Shown: positions 7,792-15,143 of the stretch, piece by piece
Numbering within the stretch: the first letter of the stretch is position 1
Layout: every line of letters begins with the position of its first letter
Translations under genes and position numbers: made by a program
Source of the DNA: CANLBN01 sp047629215
Lineage (GTDB): Bacteria; Pseudomonadota; Gammaproteobacteria; Pseudomonadales; Cellvibrionaceae
Length of the DNA stretch: 20,123 bases
Assembly: GCA_047629215.1 (NCBI GenBank)
Contig: JBLHWO010000045.1
Coordinates: 1-20,123, forward strand
Reading direction: 5' to 3'
The notes under the pieces: model-generated
Told to the model about the DNA's origin: nothing
Seen by the model: the letters and a program-made list of their open reading frames with translations, nothing else
The model's database searches: none

Positions 7792-8790
7792 ATGAAGAAA
7801 CTATTGACTGCCGTTGCTGCTATCGCAGCTGTAAGCGCGTTCAGTGCGAATACTTTTGCCAACTGCGATAAGGGTGAGCGTGTTATTAAATTTAGTTTCG
7901 TAACTGCAGCCACAGGTCATCCTAAAGGTGAAGCCGCTTCTGCCATTGCTAAGCGCATCAACAGCGAAATGAACGGTAAAGCATGCATGCAACTGTTCCC
8001 AAGCTCACAGTTGTTTGACGATAACAAGGTAATGGAAGCGCTATTGCTTGGCGACGTTCAAATTGCTGCACCATCATTGTCTAAATTCGAAGCGTATACT
8101 AAAAAATACCGTATTTTTGATTTCCCATTCCTTTTTCCTAATATGGAAGCAGTGAATAAATTTACTCAAGGACCAAAAGGTCAAGAATTGTTAAATGCAA
8201 TTGAAGATAAAGGTTATGTTGGTCTTTCTTATATCTACAACGGCCTTAAGCACTTTTCTGCCAAAAAGCCCCTAATACTACCTTCTGATGCAGCTGGTTT
8301 AAAATTCCGCGTACAAACGTCTGACGTAGCGGTTGCTATGATTGAAGCGATTGGCGGTAATGCTCAGAAATTAGCATTTAAAGAAGTGTATGGTGCGTTG
8401 CAAACAGGTGTTGTTGATGGTCAAGAAAATACTTGGTCTAATATCTACACTAAGAAATTTTTCGAAGTTCAAGATAGTACTACTGAAACTAGTCACCAGT
8501 TGTTAACCTATTTAGCGGTTACGTCTAAAGATTGGTTAAGCAGCTTACCTGCTGCTGAGCGTGATCAGTTCTTGAAGATCTTCCGTGAAGAAACCAATGC
8601 AGCTAATGCTAAATCAACCCAAGTTAATGCCGCTAACAAAGCGAAAATCATTGCCGCGGGTGGCATTGTTCGGACCTTGAGCCCAGAGCAGCGTTCTGCT
8701 TGGATCAGTGTTATGCGCCCAGTTTGGGACAAGTTCACTGCTGATGTTGGTCAAGATACTATTGATGCCGCTGTTGCAGCGGGTAAATAA
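7792..8790 (+). CDS. dctP: TRAP transporter substrate-binding protein, C4-dicarboxylate type
   Basis: DctP is the periplasmic solute-binding protein that captures C4-dicarboxylates (succinate, fumarate, malate) for the DctQM permease. I choose the ATG at 7792 (332 residues) over the one at 7768 because CGGAGAG sits just upstream and the protein then begins with a clean Sec signal peptide, MKKLLTAVAAIAAVSAFSA, with likely cleavage after NTFA (residue 23). Family features include HPKGEAASAIAKRIN near the N-terminus of the mature protein, and the ligand-binding region LKFRVQTSDVA with its conserved arginine, followed by KEVYGALQTGVVDGQENTW and a FFEVQ segment. Length and motifs are typical. It follows a sigma-54 promoter and is followed by an intrinsic terminator, so it should be made in excess over dctQM. 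Confidence 0.95.
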   Translation: MKKLLTAVAAIAAVSAFSANTFANCDKGERVIKFSFVTAATGHPKGEAASAIAKRINSEMNGKACMQLFPSSQLFDDNKVMEALLLGDVQIAAPSLSKFEAYTKKYRIFDFPFLFPNMEAVNKFTQGPKGQELLNAIEDKGYVGLSYIYNGLKHFSAKKPLILPSDAAGLKFRVQTSDVAVAMIEAIGGNAQKLAFKEVYGALQTGVVDGQENTWSNIYTKKFFEVQDSTTETSHQLLTYLAVTSKDWLSSLPAAERDQFLKIFREETNAANAKSTQVNAANKAKIIAAGGIVRTLSPEQRSAWISVMRPVWDKFTADVGQDTIDAAVAAGK

Positions 8791-8809
8791 ATAATTACTT
8801 TGTATGTAA

Positions 8810-8835
8810 GGGTCTGTCCAACAGGCCCTTTTTTA
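8810..8835 (+). terminator. Intrinsic terminator between dctP and dctQ
   Basis: GGGTCTGT (8810-8817) pairs with ACAGGCCC (8821-8828), with one G-U pair and a CCA loop, and a run of T follows at once (8829-8835). This is a classic rho-independent terminator. In TRAP operons such a partial terminator sets the high ratio of binding protein to membrane subunits. Confidence 0.85.
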
Positions 8836-9118
8836 TTATTAGATTGTTTTAAATAAAAAGCTGTAAGATTGTAAAATAGTAGTAAAAAATTATTTTAATT
8901 CAGTGCGCGCAAGATAGAAGTAAGGGAAGGTCATAATAAGCGGCTTCAAGAAAAGCCCGTTATACCACCAGCAGCAATACGCTATTGTTATATCCTCAAT
9001 TTACACACTTAGTTTCTTCTAAGAGTGTTAATCTTTTTTGTGTGTGCTAATTAGTCTTGGCTATTATGGTTATTTTTTCTAGTATTATTACTGGTATTGC
9101 TACTGTAGGCGGATAAGT
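8836..9118. other. dctP-dctQ intergenic region with a second weak terminator-like hairpin
   Basis: No gene is visible here. ACACTTAG (9005-9012) can pair with CTAAGAGTGT (9019-9028) with a two-base bulge, and a T-rich run (9034-9039) follows, giving a second, weaker terminator-like structure. The dctQ ribosome binding site (AGGCGG) is at the end of the region. I do not see a clear second promoter. Confidence 0.4.
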
Positions 9119-9721
9119 ATGAACAAATTTTATAAATTTATTGATCGGCTTGAGGATGACTTTGTTGCGATTCTTCTAGGGCTGATGACGCTGATTACCT
9201 TTGGTCAGGTTGTTGCTCGTTATGGCTTTAATTCTGGCTGGGGAAGCGCGCTTGAAATTACCCAGGTCTTGTTTGCCTGGTTGGTTTTATTTGGTATGAG
9301 TTACGGTTTTAAGCGCGGGATACATCTTGGTGTTGATCTTCTAATTAGGCGTTTTTCTAAACCAATGTTTAAGCTTTTTGCGTTAATAGGCGCCGCCCTT
9401 TGTGTTTTATATGGCGTCATGTTTTTGTCTTCCGACCTTGTTGGTTTTACTGGAAAAGGTGGCGCTTATAAGTACTGGGAGATTATGTATAGGATAGGAA
9501 TCGGCATGGAAAGTATTTCATTGCCTGAATTTATCTATGGTCCAGATGTGAATCTACCTCGATGGGTGGCTTACGCCATGCTTCCTGTCGGTTTGGCGTT
9601 ACTGATTCTACGTTGTGTACAAGCATTCTTCGCTATTCTTACTGGTCATCGCGATATGATTATCGCTTCTCATGAAGCAGAAGAATTGCTAGAGCAAAAC
9701 AAAAATGTGGTAGGGGATTAA
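9119..9721 (+). CDS. dctQ: TRAP transporter small permease subunit
   Basis: DctQ is the small integral membrane subunit that pairs with DctM in the sodium-coupled TRAP transporter in the inner membrane. It has 200 residues and four hydrophobic segments (about 15-35, 47-65, 87-107 and 142-164). The family signature follows the first helix: FGQVVARYGFNSGWGSALEI. FAWLVLFGMSYGFKRGIHLG then contains the conserved GxxxGF/KRG.H.G region. The region between helices three and four is somewhat long, which is common in the C4-dicarboxylate subfamily. The ATG has AGGCGG 8 bases upstream. It ends two bases before the GTG of dctM, so the two are translationally coupled. Confidence 0.92.
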   Translation: MNKFYKFIDRLEDDFVAILLGLMTLITFGQVVARYGFNSGWGSALEITQVLFAWLVLFGMSYGFKRGIHLGVDLLIRRFSKPMFKLFALIGAALCVLYGVMFLSSDLVGFTGKGGAYKYWEIMYRIGIGMESISLPEFIYGPDVNLPRWVAYAMLPVGLALLILRCVQAFFAILTGHRDMIIASHEAEELLEQNKNVVGD

Positions 9722-9723
9722 TT

Positions 9724-11124
9724 GTGGAAAGTGCAGTATTATTTGGTTTGTTATTCTTATTCCTATTTATAGGAGTTCCCGTTGCTGTTTCCTTAGGTCT
9801 TTCTAGTGTTCTGGTCATCGCTATTTTTTCTCATGATTCAGTGTCATCACTTGCGTTACAGCTTTTAAATGCATCGCAAAAATATACCCTCCTGGCTATT
9901 CCGTTTTTCATCTTGGCCTCGTGCTTTATGTCGACCGGTGGTGTGGCGCAGAGGATTATTCGATTCTCTATTGCAACCATGGGTCACTTTCGTGGTGGTC
10001 TAGCGATAGCGAGTGTTTTTGCTTGCATGTTATTTGCGGCTTTGTCTGGTTCTTCTCCTGCAACGGTAGTGGCCATTGGTACAATTGCCATTACAGCTAT
10101 GCGTGAAGTGGGCTATACCAAAGACTTTGCAGCGGGTGTCATTGCCAATGCGGGTACCTTAGGTATTTTGATTCCACCGTCTATCGTGATGGTTGTTTAT
10201 GCTGCTGCAACTGATGTGTCGGTTGGGCGTATGTTTTTAGCGGGTGTGATTCCGGGTTTGCTTGCGGGTACGATGTTGATGAGCGTTATCTATATCAATG
10301 CAAGACTGCGTGGAATGCCAAAACGGCCGTTTGCGGGGATGAAGGAGATTCTTGCGGCTGGAGGCGATGCCTCTTGGGGTTTATTGTTAATCATTATTAT
10401 TCTTGGCGGTATTTACAGCGGTGTATTTACACCTACGGAAGCTGCTGCCGTCGCCGCCATGTATGCGTTCTTGATAGCCACCCTGGTTTATCGCGATATG
10501 GGCCCGCTGAAGGGGGTGCCATGGCGCAAGGAGGGCGAGACATTAGGAGCCTCTGCTGCTCGTAATACAGGGTTGTTGCTCAAAAACGTTCTATCTATTT
10601 TCTTCCATAGCGATACACGAGGCGTCATGGTTGATAGTGCGAAGACAACGATTATGTTGATGTTTATTATTGTCAACGCCTTGGTGTTTTCACACGTATT
10701 AGTGGGTGAGCGAATCCCCGATTTAATTACTGACCTTATGTTGGATGCCGGCTTTACTTGGTGGCAGTTCCTTATCGTAGTCAACATTATCCTGTTGATT
10801 GGTGGGCAGTTTATGGAGCCATCTGGCTTACTATTAATTGTTGCGCCGGTTACATTCCCTATTGCCATCGAGTTAGGTATAGACCCCATTCATCTTGGTG
10901 TGATGATGATCGTCAATATGGAAATCGGTATGATTACTCCGCCCATTGGTCTCAATCTATTTGTGACATCGGGGATCACCGGTATGAGTATGGAGCGAGT
11001 CGTAAAAGCGGCTATGCCATTCTGTGCGGTATTATTCTTCTTCTTAATCCTTGTAACGTATATTCCACAAATTTCTATATGGCTACCCACGTTGATGATG
11101 GGGCCTGAAATTATTACGAAATAG
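9724..11124 (+). CDS. dctM: TRAP transporter large permease subunit
   Basis: DctM is the large membrane subunit that carries the translocation pathway of the C4-dicarboxylate TRAP transporter. Translation starts at GTG (9724) with AGGGGA upstream, inside the end of dctQ. Typical features are the N-terminal FLFIGVPVAVSLGLSS, LLAIPFFILAS, FAALSGSSPATVVAIG, the NAGTLGILIPPSIVMV motif near residue 145, and the C-terminal MEIGMITPPIGLNLFV. At 466 residues it is longer than the roughly 425-430 of many DctM proteins. The extra length is a soluble stretch at about 255-300 (including MGPLKGVPWRKEGET) between helices, which probably is a subfamily trait rather than damage. All helices appear intact. 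No terminator follows immediately, but a structured region begins about 20 bases downstream. Confidence 0.94.
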   Translation: MESAVLFGLLFLFLFIGVPVAVSLGLSSVLVIAIFSHDSVSSLALQLLNASQKYTLLAIPFFILASCFMSTGGVAQRIIRFSIATMGHFRGGLAIASVFACMLFAALSGSSPATVVAIGTIAITAMREVGYTKDFAAGVIANAGTLGILIPPSIVMVVYAAATDVSVGRMFLAGVIPGLLAGTMLMSVIYINARLRGMPKRPFAGMKEILAAGGDASWGLLLIIIILGGIYSGVFTPTEAAAVAAMYAFLIATLVYRDMGPLKGVPWRKEGETLGASAARNTGLLLKNVLSIFFHSDTRGVMVDSAKTTIMLMFIIVNALVFSHVLVGERIPDLITDLMLDAGFTWWQFLIVVNIILLIGGQFMEPSGLLLIVAPVTFPIAIELGIDPIHLGVMMIVNMEIGMITPPIGLNLFVTSGITGMSMERVVKAAMPFCAVLFFFLILVTYIPQISIWLPTLMMGPEIITK

Positions 11125-11145
11125 TTCGTAGTTAAGAGGAACAAA

Positions 11146-11410
11146 AGGTGTCTCGTGAGAGGCACCTGGATTCGAAAGCATAAATAGAAGATTAGAGGTA
11201 AAGAGAAGAAGTATCGATTTCCTGAATCCTTTCAGGAAATCGGGCAGCACAGGATGTGTTGTCTGCTTCCCATGATACGCTATCATTGAAAGTGCCCGAC
11301 AGATGGAAGCGCACGTTCGTCTGTCCTTAAAATACAAAGCCCTGGACGGATTTGTATTTTTAACCTTCCTGTTGTATTTGCTGCACTTCGTAAGGGGTGC
11401 AGCCTTTTTT
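11146..11410 (+). ncRNA. Hairpin-dense region ending in an intrinsic terminator; candidate RNA or long 3' UTR of dctM
   Basis: No convincing gene lies here, but successive inverted repeats do. AGGTGTCTC/GAGGCACCT (11146-11154/11159-11167) closes on a GTGA tetraloop. A perfect 12-base-pair hairpin, CGATTTCCTGAA/TTCAGGAAATCG (11215-11226/11231-11242), has a TCCT loop. CGGGCA at 11241 can pair with TGCCCG near 11293, enclosing TGATA-CGC-TATCA. GACAGA/TCTGTC lies near 11298-11325, and AAAATACAAA/TTTGTATTTT at 11329-11338/11351-11360. GCTGCAC/GTGCAGC (11380-11386/11397-11403) is followed by T6. This could be a small RNA, a structured dctM 3' end, or debris of a small mobile repeat. I do not recognise a known RNA family. 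Confidence 0.4.
11380..11410 (+). terminator. Intrinsic terminator downstream of dctM
   Basis: GCTGCAC (11380-11386) pairs with GTGCAGC (11397-11403) across a 10-base loop, and C then T6 follows (11405-11410). The orientation suits transcripts from dctQM or from a promoter inside the preceding structured region. Confidence 0.75.
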
Positions 11411-11515
11411 ATGGTCAGCCCCACATCCTGTTGGCGATTATATAGGCTTGCCCAAAGAATAAATGCTCACCTTGTGTTGCTCAATTAATGTACGCCTTTG
11501 ATGTCCCGAGAGTCT

Positions 11516-11531
11516 ATAGTTGAGTAACTAT
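11516..11531. terminator. Small hairpin between the dctM region and the minus-strand operon
   Basis: ATAGTT-GAGT-AACTAT is a perfect 6-base-pair stem just beyond the stop of the minus-strand replication gene. It lacks a strong T-tract on the minus strand, so it is at best a weak terminator. Bases 11411-11515 hold nothing else that I can see. Confidence 0.25.
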
Positions 11532-11532
11532 G

Positions 11533-12234
11533 TTATAGCTTTAATTCAGACCTGAGCTTGGAAAGACGTTGGGAGTTTTCTGCTTTAGAGAGTGGCGTCT
11601 CTATTGTTTCTGGTAGGGCCAGTGTTTCTATTGGTGGTAAGGTATAGCCTGCGAGTAGTTTTTCACAGACGCTTTCGTAGTGATTCTTGAAAATGGGAAA
11701 GGCTATTTTTGCATCGGTGCTAGATAGAAAACGCCAGTTGCTCTTTTTTCCTGCATAGTAAACAGCGGGGTGGCTCCAGTGAGAATTTTGTTTGGGTGAT
11801 GGGGCATTGCAGGCCTCCGAGTAAGCATCATGTACATTGGGAAGGGCCTGATCAGATGATAGCTCAATACACTTTTTGATTATTCTACTTATGGTGGGGA
11901 GATAATCTGACTGCTGTATTAGTGCGTGTGTTGCCTGTCTTATAATATCTGAGTGGTAACTATGCAAGTTCTCTATCCATAATCGTTTGGCAGTGTTGAC
12001 GGCGTCCATTTCAGGATAAGCACTAAAATATAAATGATGATAATTGATCCGCAATAGCTCAAAGCATTCGTTGATTACTTTCGTAAGATTGCCTTTTTCA
12101 TTTTCAGATAAAGGTTTGCGTGCATTATGTGTATTTACATTAGGGTCAGGATGCCCAGCTGGTGTCATTGAGCTGTTCCGCGATTGTTCTATCCCTCGTT
12201 CGAGTTGATCCAGAATAGCCTTGGTTTTTTTCAT
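11533..12234 (-). CDS. Lambda P-like replication protein, probable replicative helicase loader
   Basis: The central part matches the phage lambda replication protein P family, whose members bind the DnaB helicase and deliver it to an origin. The protein has 233 residues, close to lambda P. The family-like core is about 46-125: KVINECFELLRINYHHLYF, then AYPEMDAVNTAKRLWIENL, and a helical stretch ending SDYLPTISRIIKKC. A linker and a second conserved block follow (about 153-200, HPAVYYAGKKSNWRFL), and then a proline-rich, basic tail. The N-terminal 45 residues look disordered. The start (12234) has AAAGG about 9 bases upstream and lies 89 bases inside the preceding gene in another frame. Pairing with a DnaT-domain protein recalls the proposed domesticated lambda-derived pair DopC/DopE. 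That identity is inference, so I give no symbol. Confidence 0.75.
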   Translation of the reverse strand: MKKTKAILDQLERGIEQSRNSSMTPAGHPDPNVNTHNARKPLSENEKGNLTKVINECFELLRINYHHLYFSAYPEMDAVNTAKRLWIENLHSYHSDIIRQATHALIQQSDYLPTISRIIKKCIELSSDQALPNVHDAYSEACNAPSPKQNSHWSHPAVYYAGKKSNWRFLSSTDAKIAFPIFKNHYESVCEKLLAGYTLPPIETLALPETIETPLSKAENSQRLSKLRSELKL

Positions 12235-13492
12235 CGGTTTGACCTTTCTGAGCCGCAGCCCATTGATGTTTTAGGTGGCGCAAAAAAATATTATCCCAGC
12301 TGTGCATAGGTTCGGCGCGATTGGTCCAGTACAGAATAAATGCGGGAATTTCGGTTTCAATAAATTGCCTTCCAATACCCGATTGAACTTGTAAAATGTC
12401 TAAACAGTCAGCAGAGGGGCGCCACTGCTTAGATATGGGTTTGCGTTCAGGATTTCTATTCACTCCAGCCTGCACAAATTGCCACTGTTCACTGACATGC
12501 TTAACAAACACGCTTCCCCACTCGGAATAAATCGCTTTTTTTTCGGTCCATTTATGAATAAATTCGGGGATGCATTCCTCGACAAAGCGTCGATCAATAT
12601 TGCTACTGATACCGGTTAAATAATCGATCGTGTGTCGGTCAGGCTGCCAGTCAGGATGCATTGATATGGCCTTTTTAGACTCCATAAAGGGTGTGTCTTG
12701 CTTTTGCCACTCCTCTTTTACCCATGAAAAAAACGGCATATCCCAGTTTAAATGAGTCGTACCCGAGCGTTGATGATAAAGTGAAAATTTATTGAGTACT
12801 TTCCCTACAAAGGTAGCCGGTATCCCTTCGTTGGCAATCTGAGTTTGAAGCGCTTGGCTGGGTTGCCATTCTTTCGGTAATAATGTTGCTCGATTATTGC
12901 GAGCCATTCGGGTGCTATGAAACGTCCACTGGCGTTTCACATACTGAATAAATTTACTTCCCCATGAGCGTTGTGATTCTCCATTTTCTCGCCAGTAACG
13001 TACAAATTCAGGTACTTGATCACGGGCGAAATGATCGGGTATATTGAGTTGTCCGATACCAATCATTGTCTCCCTATCTGGTTGCCAATTTGCGGCAATA
13101 GTACTGGCGCCTGAGCTAGTATGACGGACAGGGTTGTCGTTACGATGATTAAACATTGGCTGACTGCTTACGTCTGCGCTTACTGATGATTGATGATTAA
13201 AGGCAAACTCAATAACTTGGCTTTGACTGTAAGGAGCTGATCTGATGAGTATGAGGCCAAGATCTCTTAAGCGCTGGCTAATTCGTTGTATATCTAAGGT
13301 ATCCCAGAAGGGAAGCGTTTCGTGTATTCCGCTTTGTTCGAGGCGATGCCAAAGCAGCCCTTGGCTTGTTGTGCCATCACGAAATTGCACCATATCGCTC
13401 AGTACTGTGAGCATAGTAGCCTCTTCCAGCCCAAGCGTTGTCGCTAAAGACGGATAGACCAGTAGGGGTTTTTCGGGGAGTAAAGACTTCAT
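12146..13492 (-). CDS. Protein with four tandem DnaT-like ssDNA-binding domains
   Basis: This 448-residue protein begins with a domain of about 100 residues (LLPEKPLLVYPSLATTLG...) that looks like the winged-helix N-terminus of DnaT/O-type replication proteins. A disordered linker (about 101-134) follows. Then come four repeats of the DnaT C-terminal domain, each starting W(Q/R)P and ending at a tryptophan: W136-W189, W209-W262, W282-W337 and W357-W411, a period of 73-75 residues. Key repeat positions are the first W-x-P, PEF or its equivalent, YW, a central W, and F...V...(Q/E)W. E. coli DnaT has only one such domain. Repeat two is the most diverged (LNKF and LYH replace PEF and RYW). It is the first gene of a minus-strand operon with the lambda P-like gene. 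A role in helicase recruitment or primosome assembly is inferred. The ribosome binding site is weak. Confidence 0.8.
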   Translation of the reverse strand: MKSLLPEKPLLVYPSLATTLGLEEATMLTVLSDMVQFRDGTTSQGLLWHRLEQSGIHETLPFWDTLDIQRISQRLRDLGLILIRSAPYSQSQVIEFAFNHQSSVSADVSSQPMFNHRNDNPVRHTSSGASTIAANWQPDRETMIGIGQLNIPDHFARDQVPEFVRYWRENGESQRSWGSKFIQYVKRQWTFHSTRMARNNRATLLPKEWQPSQALQTQIANEGIPATFVGKVLNKFSLYHQRSGTTHLNWDMPFFSWVKEEWQKQDTPFMESKKAISMHPDWQPDRHTIDYLTGISSNIDRRFVEECIPEFIHKWTEKKAIYSEWGSVFVKHVSEQWQFVQAGVNRNPERKPISKQWRPSADCLDILQVQSGIGRQFIETEIPAFILYWTNRAEPMHSWDNIFLRHLKHQWAAAQKGQTDEKNQGYSGSTRTRDRTIAEQLNDTSWAS

Positions 13493-13589
13493 AGTAAGAT
13501 TCTAACACTCACCTTAATCAGAAACTATGATCACAGGTAAGGGATTAGATAATAAATCCTTAAATACATAGTTTTCACTTTATAGTGGT

Positions 13590-13680
13590 TAGGCGGTACC
13601 GCCCTTGGCGGTACGTAAGGCTATGATTCTTATAGCCTACGGCCTACACTATTGCATTGTTATTGATACCCTATAGGGTG
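13590..13680. repeat. Cluster of palindromes upstream of the DnaT-like/lambda P-like operon
   Basis: GTACCGCC (13596-13603) and GGCGGTAC (13607-13614) form a perfect 8-base-pair stem with a CTT loop. GGCTAT/ATAGCC (13619-13624/13632-13637) forms a second stem. ACCCTATAGGGT (13668-13679) is a perfect 12-base palindrome. They lie between the minus-strand replication operon and the plus-strand DUF4197 gene, so they could be operators for a divergent promoter or a small dispersed repeat element. Nothing decides between these. Confidence 0.5.
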
Positions 13681-13725
13681 GCAATTTAATTGAATTCGCG
13701 AATGATAAGTAAAAGGTTGAATTTT

Positions 13726-14491
13726 ATGTTTAATCGTTTAGAGGGCAATAAAGCTAACAAAAAGTTAGGTCGACATTATTGTTTTGGGTTATTGTTTTCC
13801 ACTTGTCCATTATTATCATTATCGGTAATGGCTGGATGAATTAAACGAAGTGTTAAATGAATCGTCAAGTGGTTCAAACTCGCCTGTATTATCTAATGTT
13901 CATATTAGTCAGGCTTTTAAACAAGCCCTTACTATTGGTAGTGAGAAAGTAGTAGGCCAATTAAGTAATGTGGGCGGCTTTAATGATGACTCTGCTATAC
14001 GTATTCCCTTACCAAAAAACCTCGAAAAAGCACGGTCTTTTCTGGGGCAGGTAGGAATGAGTTAATCGCTCGATGATCTTGGTGTTAAGCTGAATCGTGC
14101 AGCAGAAGATGCTGCTCTGAAGGCAGAAGCGCTTTTTGTCGATGCGATTAAAAAGATGAGCTTCGATGATATTAGGCAAATTTATAACGGCCCAGAAGAT
14201 TCAGCTACTCGCTTTTTTCAGTCGAAAATGATCACTATCTTGACCAATGCTATGTCACCGGTTATTTCAAATAGCCTCTCAGAACTTGGGGCAATAAAAC
14301 GCTATGATGAAATTATTTCGGCGTATAAAACCATTCCCTTAGTGCCTGATTTAAAAGAGAATTTAACTGAACATGTGCTTGAGGGTGGCTTAAATGGCAT
14401 CTTTCACTACCTTGCTGAGCAAGAAGCCGCTATACGTAAATATCCTATTCGACAAACAACGGCTTTATTGAAAAAAGTGTTTGGCGGTTAA
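13726..14491 (+). pseudogene. DUF4197 family protein, broken by a frameshift and an in-frame stop
   Basis: DUF4197 proteins are exported proteins of about 230-250 residues and unknown function, common in marine gammaproteobacteria. The start (ATG 13726, AAAGG upstream) gives a hydrophobic signal-like segment ending SLSVMAG and then a stop (13834-13836). The rest continues in another frame from about 13829 (WLDELNEVLNESS). It shows typical blocks: FKQALTIGSEKVVGQL, IRIPLPKNLEKA, then an in-frame TAA (14063-14065) after GQVGMS. The same frame resumes DDLGVKLNRAAEDAAL, SATRFFQSK, and ends RQTTALLKKVFGG. One indel near 13825-13832 and one nonsense codon are therefore enough to explain the damage. 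The rest is well conserved, so inactivation looks recent. Confidence 0.85.
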
Positions 14492-14586
14492 TGGGCAACT
14501 GCCCCACTCTTGTAGCGCTGTGTTTTATCTTATTGTCTGGTTGTAAAGGGCTTGAATCTGCTGGTGTTTTACACCATTGCAAATAA
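14491..14586 (+). CDS. Possible 31-residue lipoprotein or truncated lipoprotein remnant
   Basis: The ATG overlaps the TAA of the DUF4197 gene (TAATG). The peptide MGNCPTLVALCFILLSGCKG has a short N-region, a hydrophobic core and a lipobox (LSGC), with the modified cysteine at residue 18. It ends after another 13 residues (...VLHHCK). It may be a genuine tiny lipoprotein translated by coupling, or the start of a longer gene now lost. No known family is recognised. Confidence 0.35.
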   Translation: MGNCPTLVALCFILLSGCKGLESAGVLHHCK

Positions 14587-14624
14587 CGACATCTAAGCTA
14601 TGGTATGGTGATTAACGGTGGAGT

Positions 14625-14970
14625 TTAAAGGTTAAGTACGATAACAATTTCACCTACATCTCCGCGTAAATCATTAATAAAACTGGACTCTTTCTCAGCT
14701 GTGGCCATCAGAGATTTAACCTATTCGATACCATTTTCCTCAACTGATTTGGCGTTTTTACAGTTATTGTTGGCTCCATCATCGGCAGGCCCCACTATGT
14801 CTTTGACGGAGTTATAAGCAATTTCGGTGTACTGTTTGAGTTCTTTTTTTAATCTTCATTAAGCGCTCGCGAGCCGCCTCTATATCTGCTGGGAGATGTC
14901 TTTTACCTTTAATTGCACTGATTAATATGGTGCAAATGGACGATGCCTAGATCTTTGCTTTAATTGTCAT
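14625..14970 (-). pseudogene. Degraded minus-strand gene, family not recognised
   Basis: On the minus strand an ATG at 14970 begins MTIKAKI, then a TAG (14947-14949), then ASSICTILISAIKGKRHLP and ADIEAARERLMKI. At a run of seven A (14844-14850 on the plus strand) the frame shifts to KKELKQYTEIAYNSVKDI, followed by VGPADDGANNNCKNAKSVEE, another TAG (14721-14723), then VKSLMATAEKESSFINDL and the final stop at 14625-14627. The intact protein would have been about 110 residues, with a possible N-terminal signal sequence and a helical, charged body. Two stop codons and a slippage-type frameshift mark it as dead. I do not recognise the family. The gap 14971-15143 holds nothing that I can identify. 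Confidence 0.55.
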
Positions 14971-15143
14971 CGCAGTTACTCATAATTAATGGGCATAAAA
15001 TCGTCGATGCTTTCAGTGAAGTAGGGCTTGAGAATAAGTGAATAGCGGGAGCTTGTTTTAATTATTCAGTGTGTAAGGCTTTACAGCTCGTAACCCGAGT
15101 GTTTACCATCCTGTGCTAAATCAATTTTCAATAGGGGATTAAT

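Noticed and set aside
10374..11108. Alternate-frame ORFs inside dctM
   Set aside because: The composition (many W, Y, C and H residues) is typical of shadow frames of a membrane protein gene.
11303..11488. A 61-codon plus-strand ORF downstream of dctM
   Set aside because: It runs through two strong hairpins and an intrinsic terminator, lacks a ribosome binding site and resembles no protein known to me.
11533..13492. A prophage replication module
   Set aside because: No integrase, repressor, lysis or structural phage genes flank the pair, which sits between chromosomal genes. A domesticated origin fits better.
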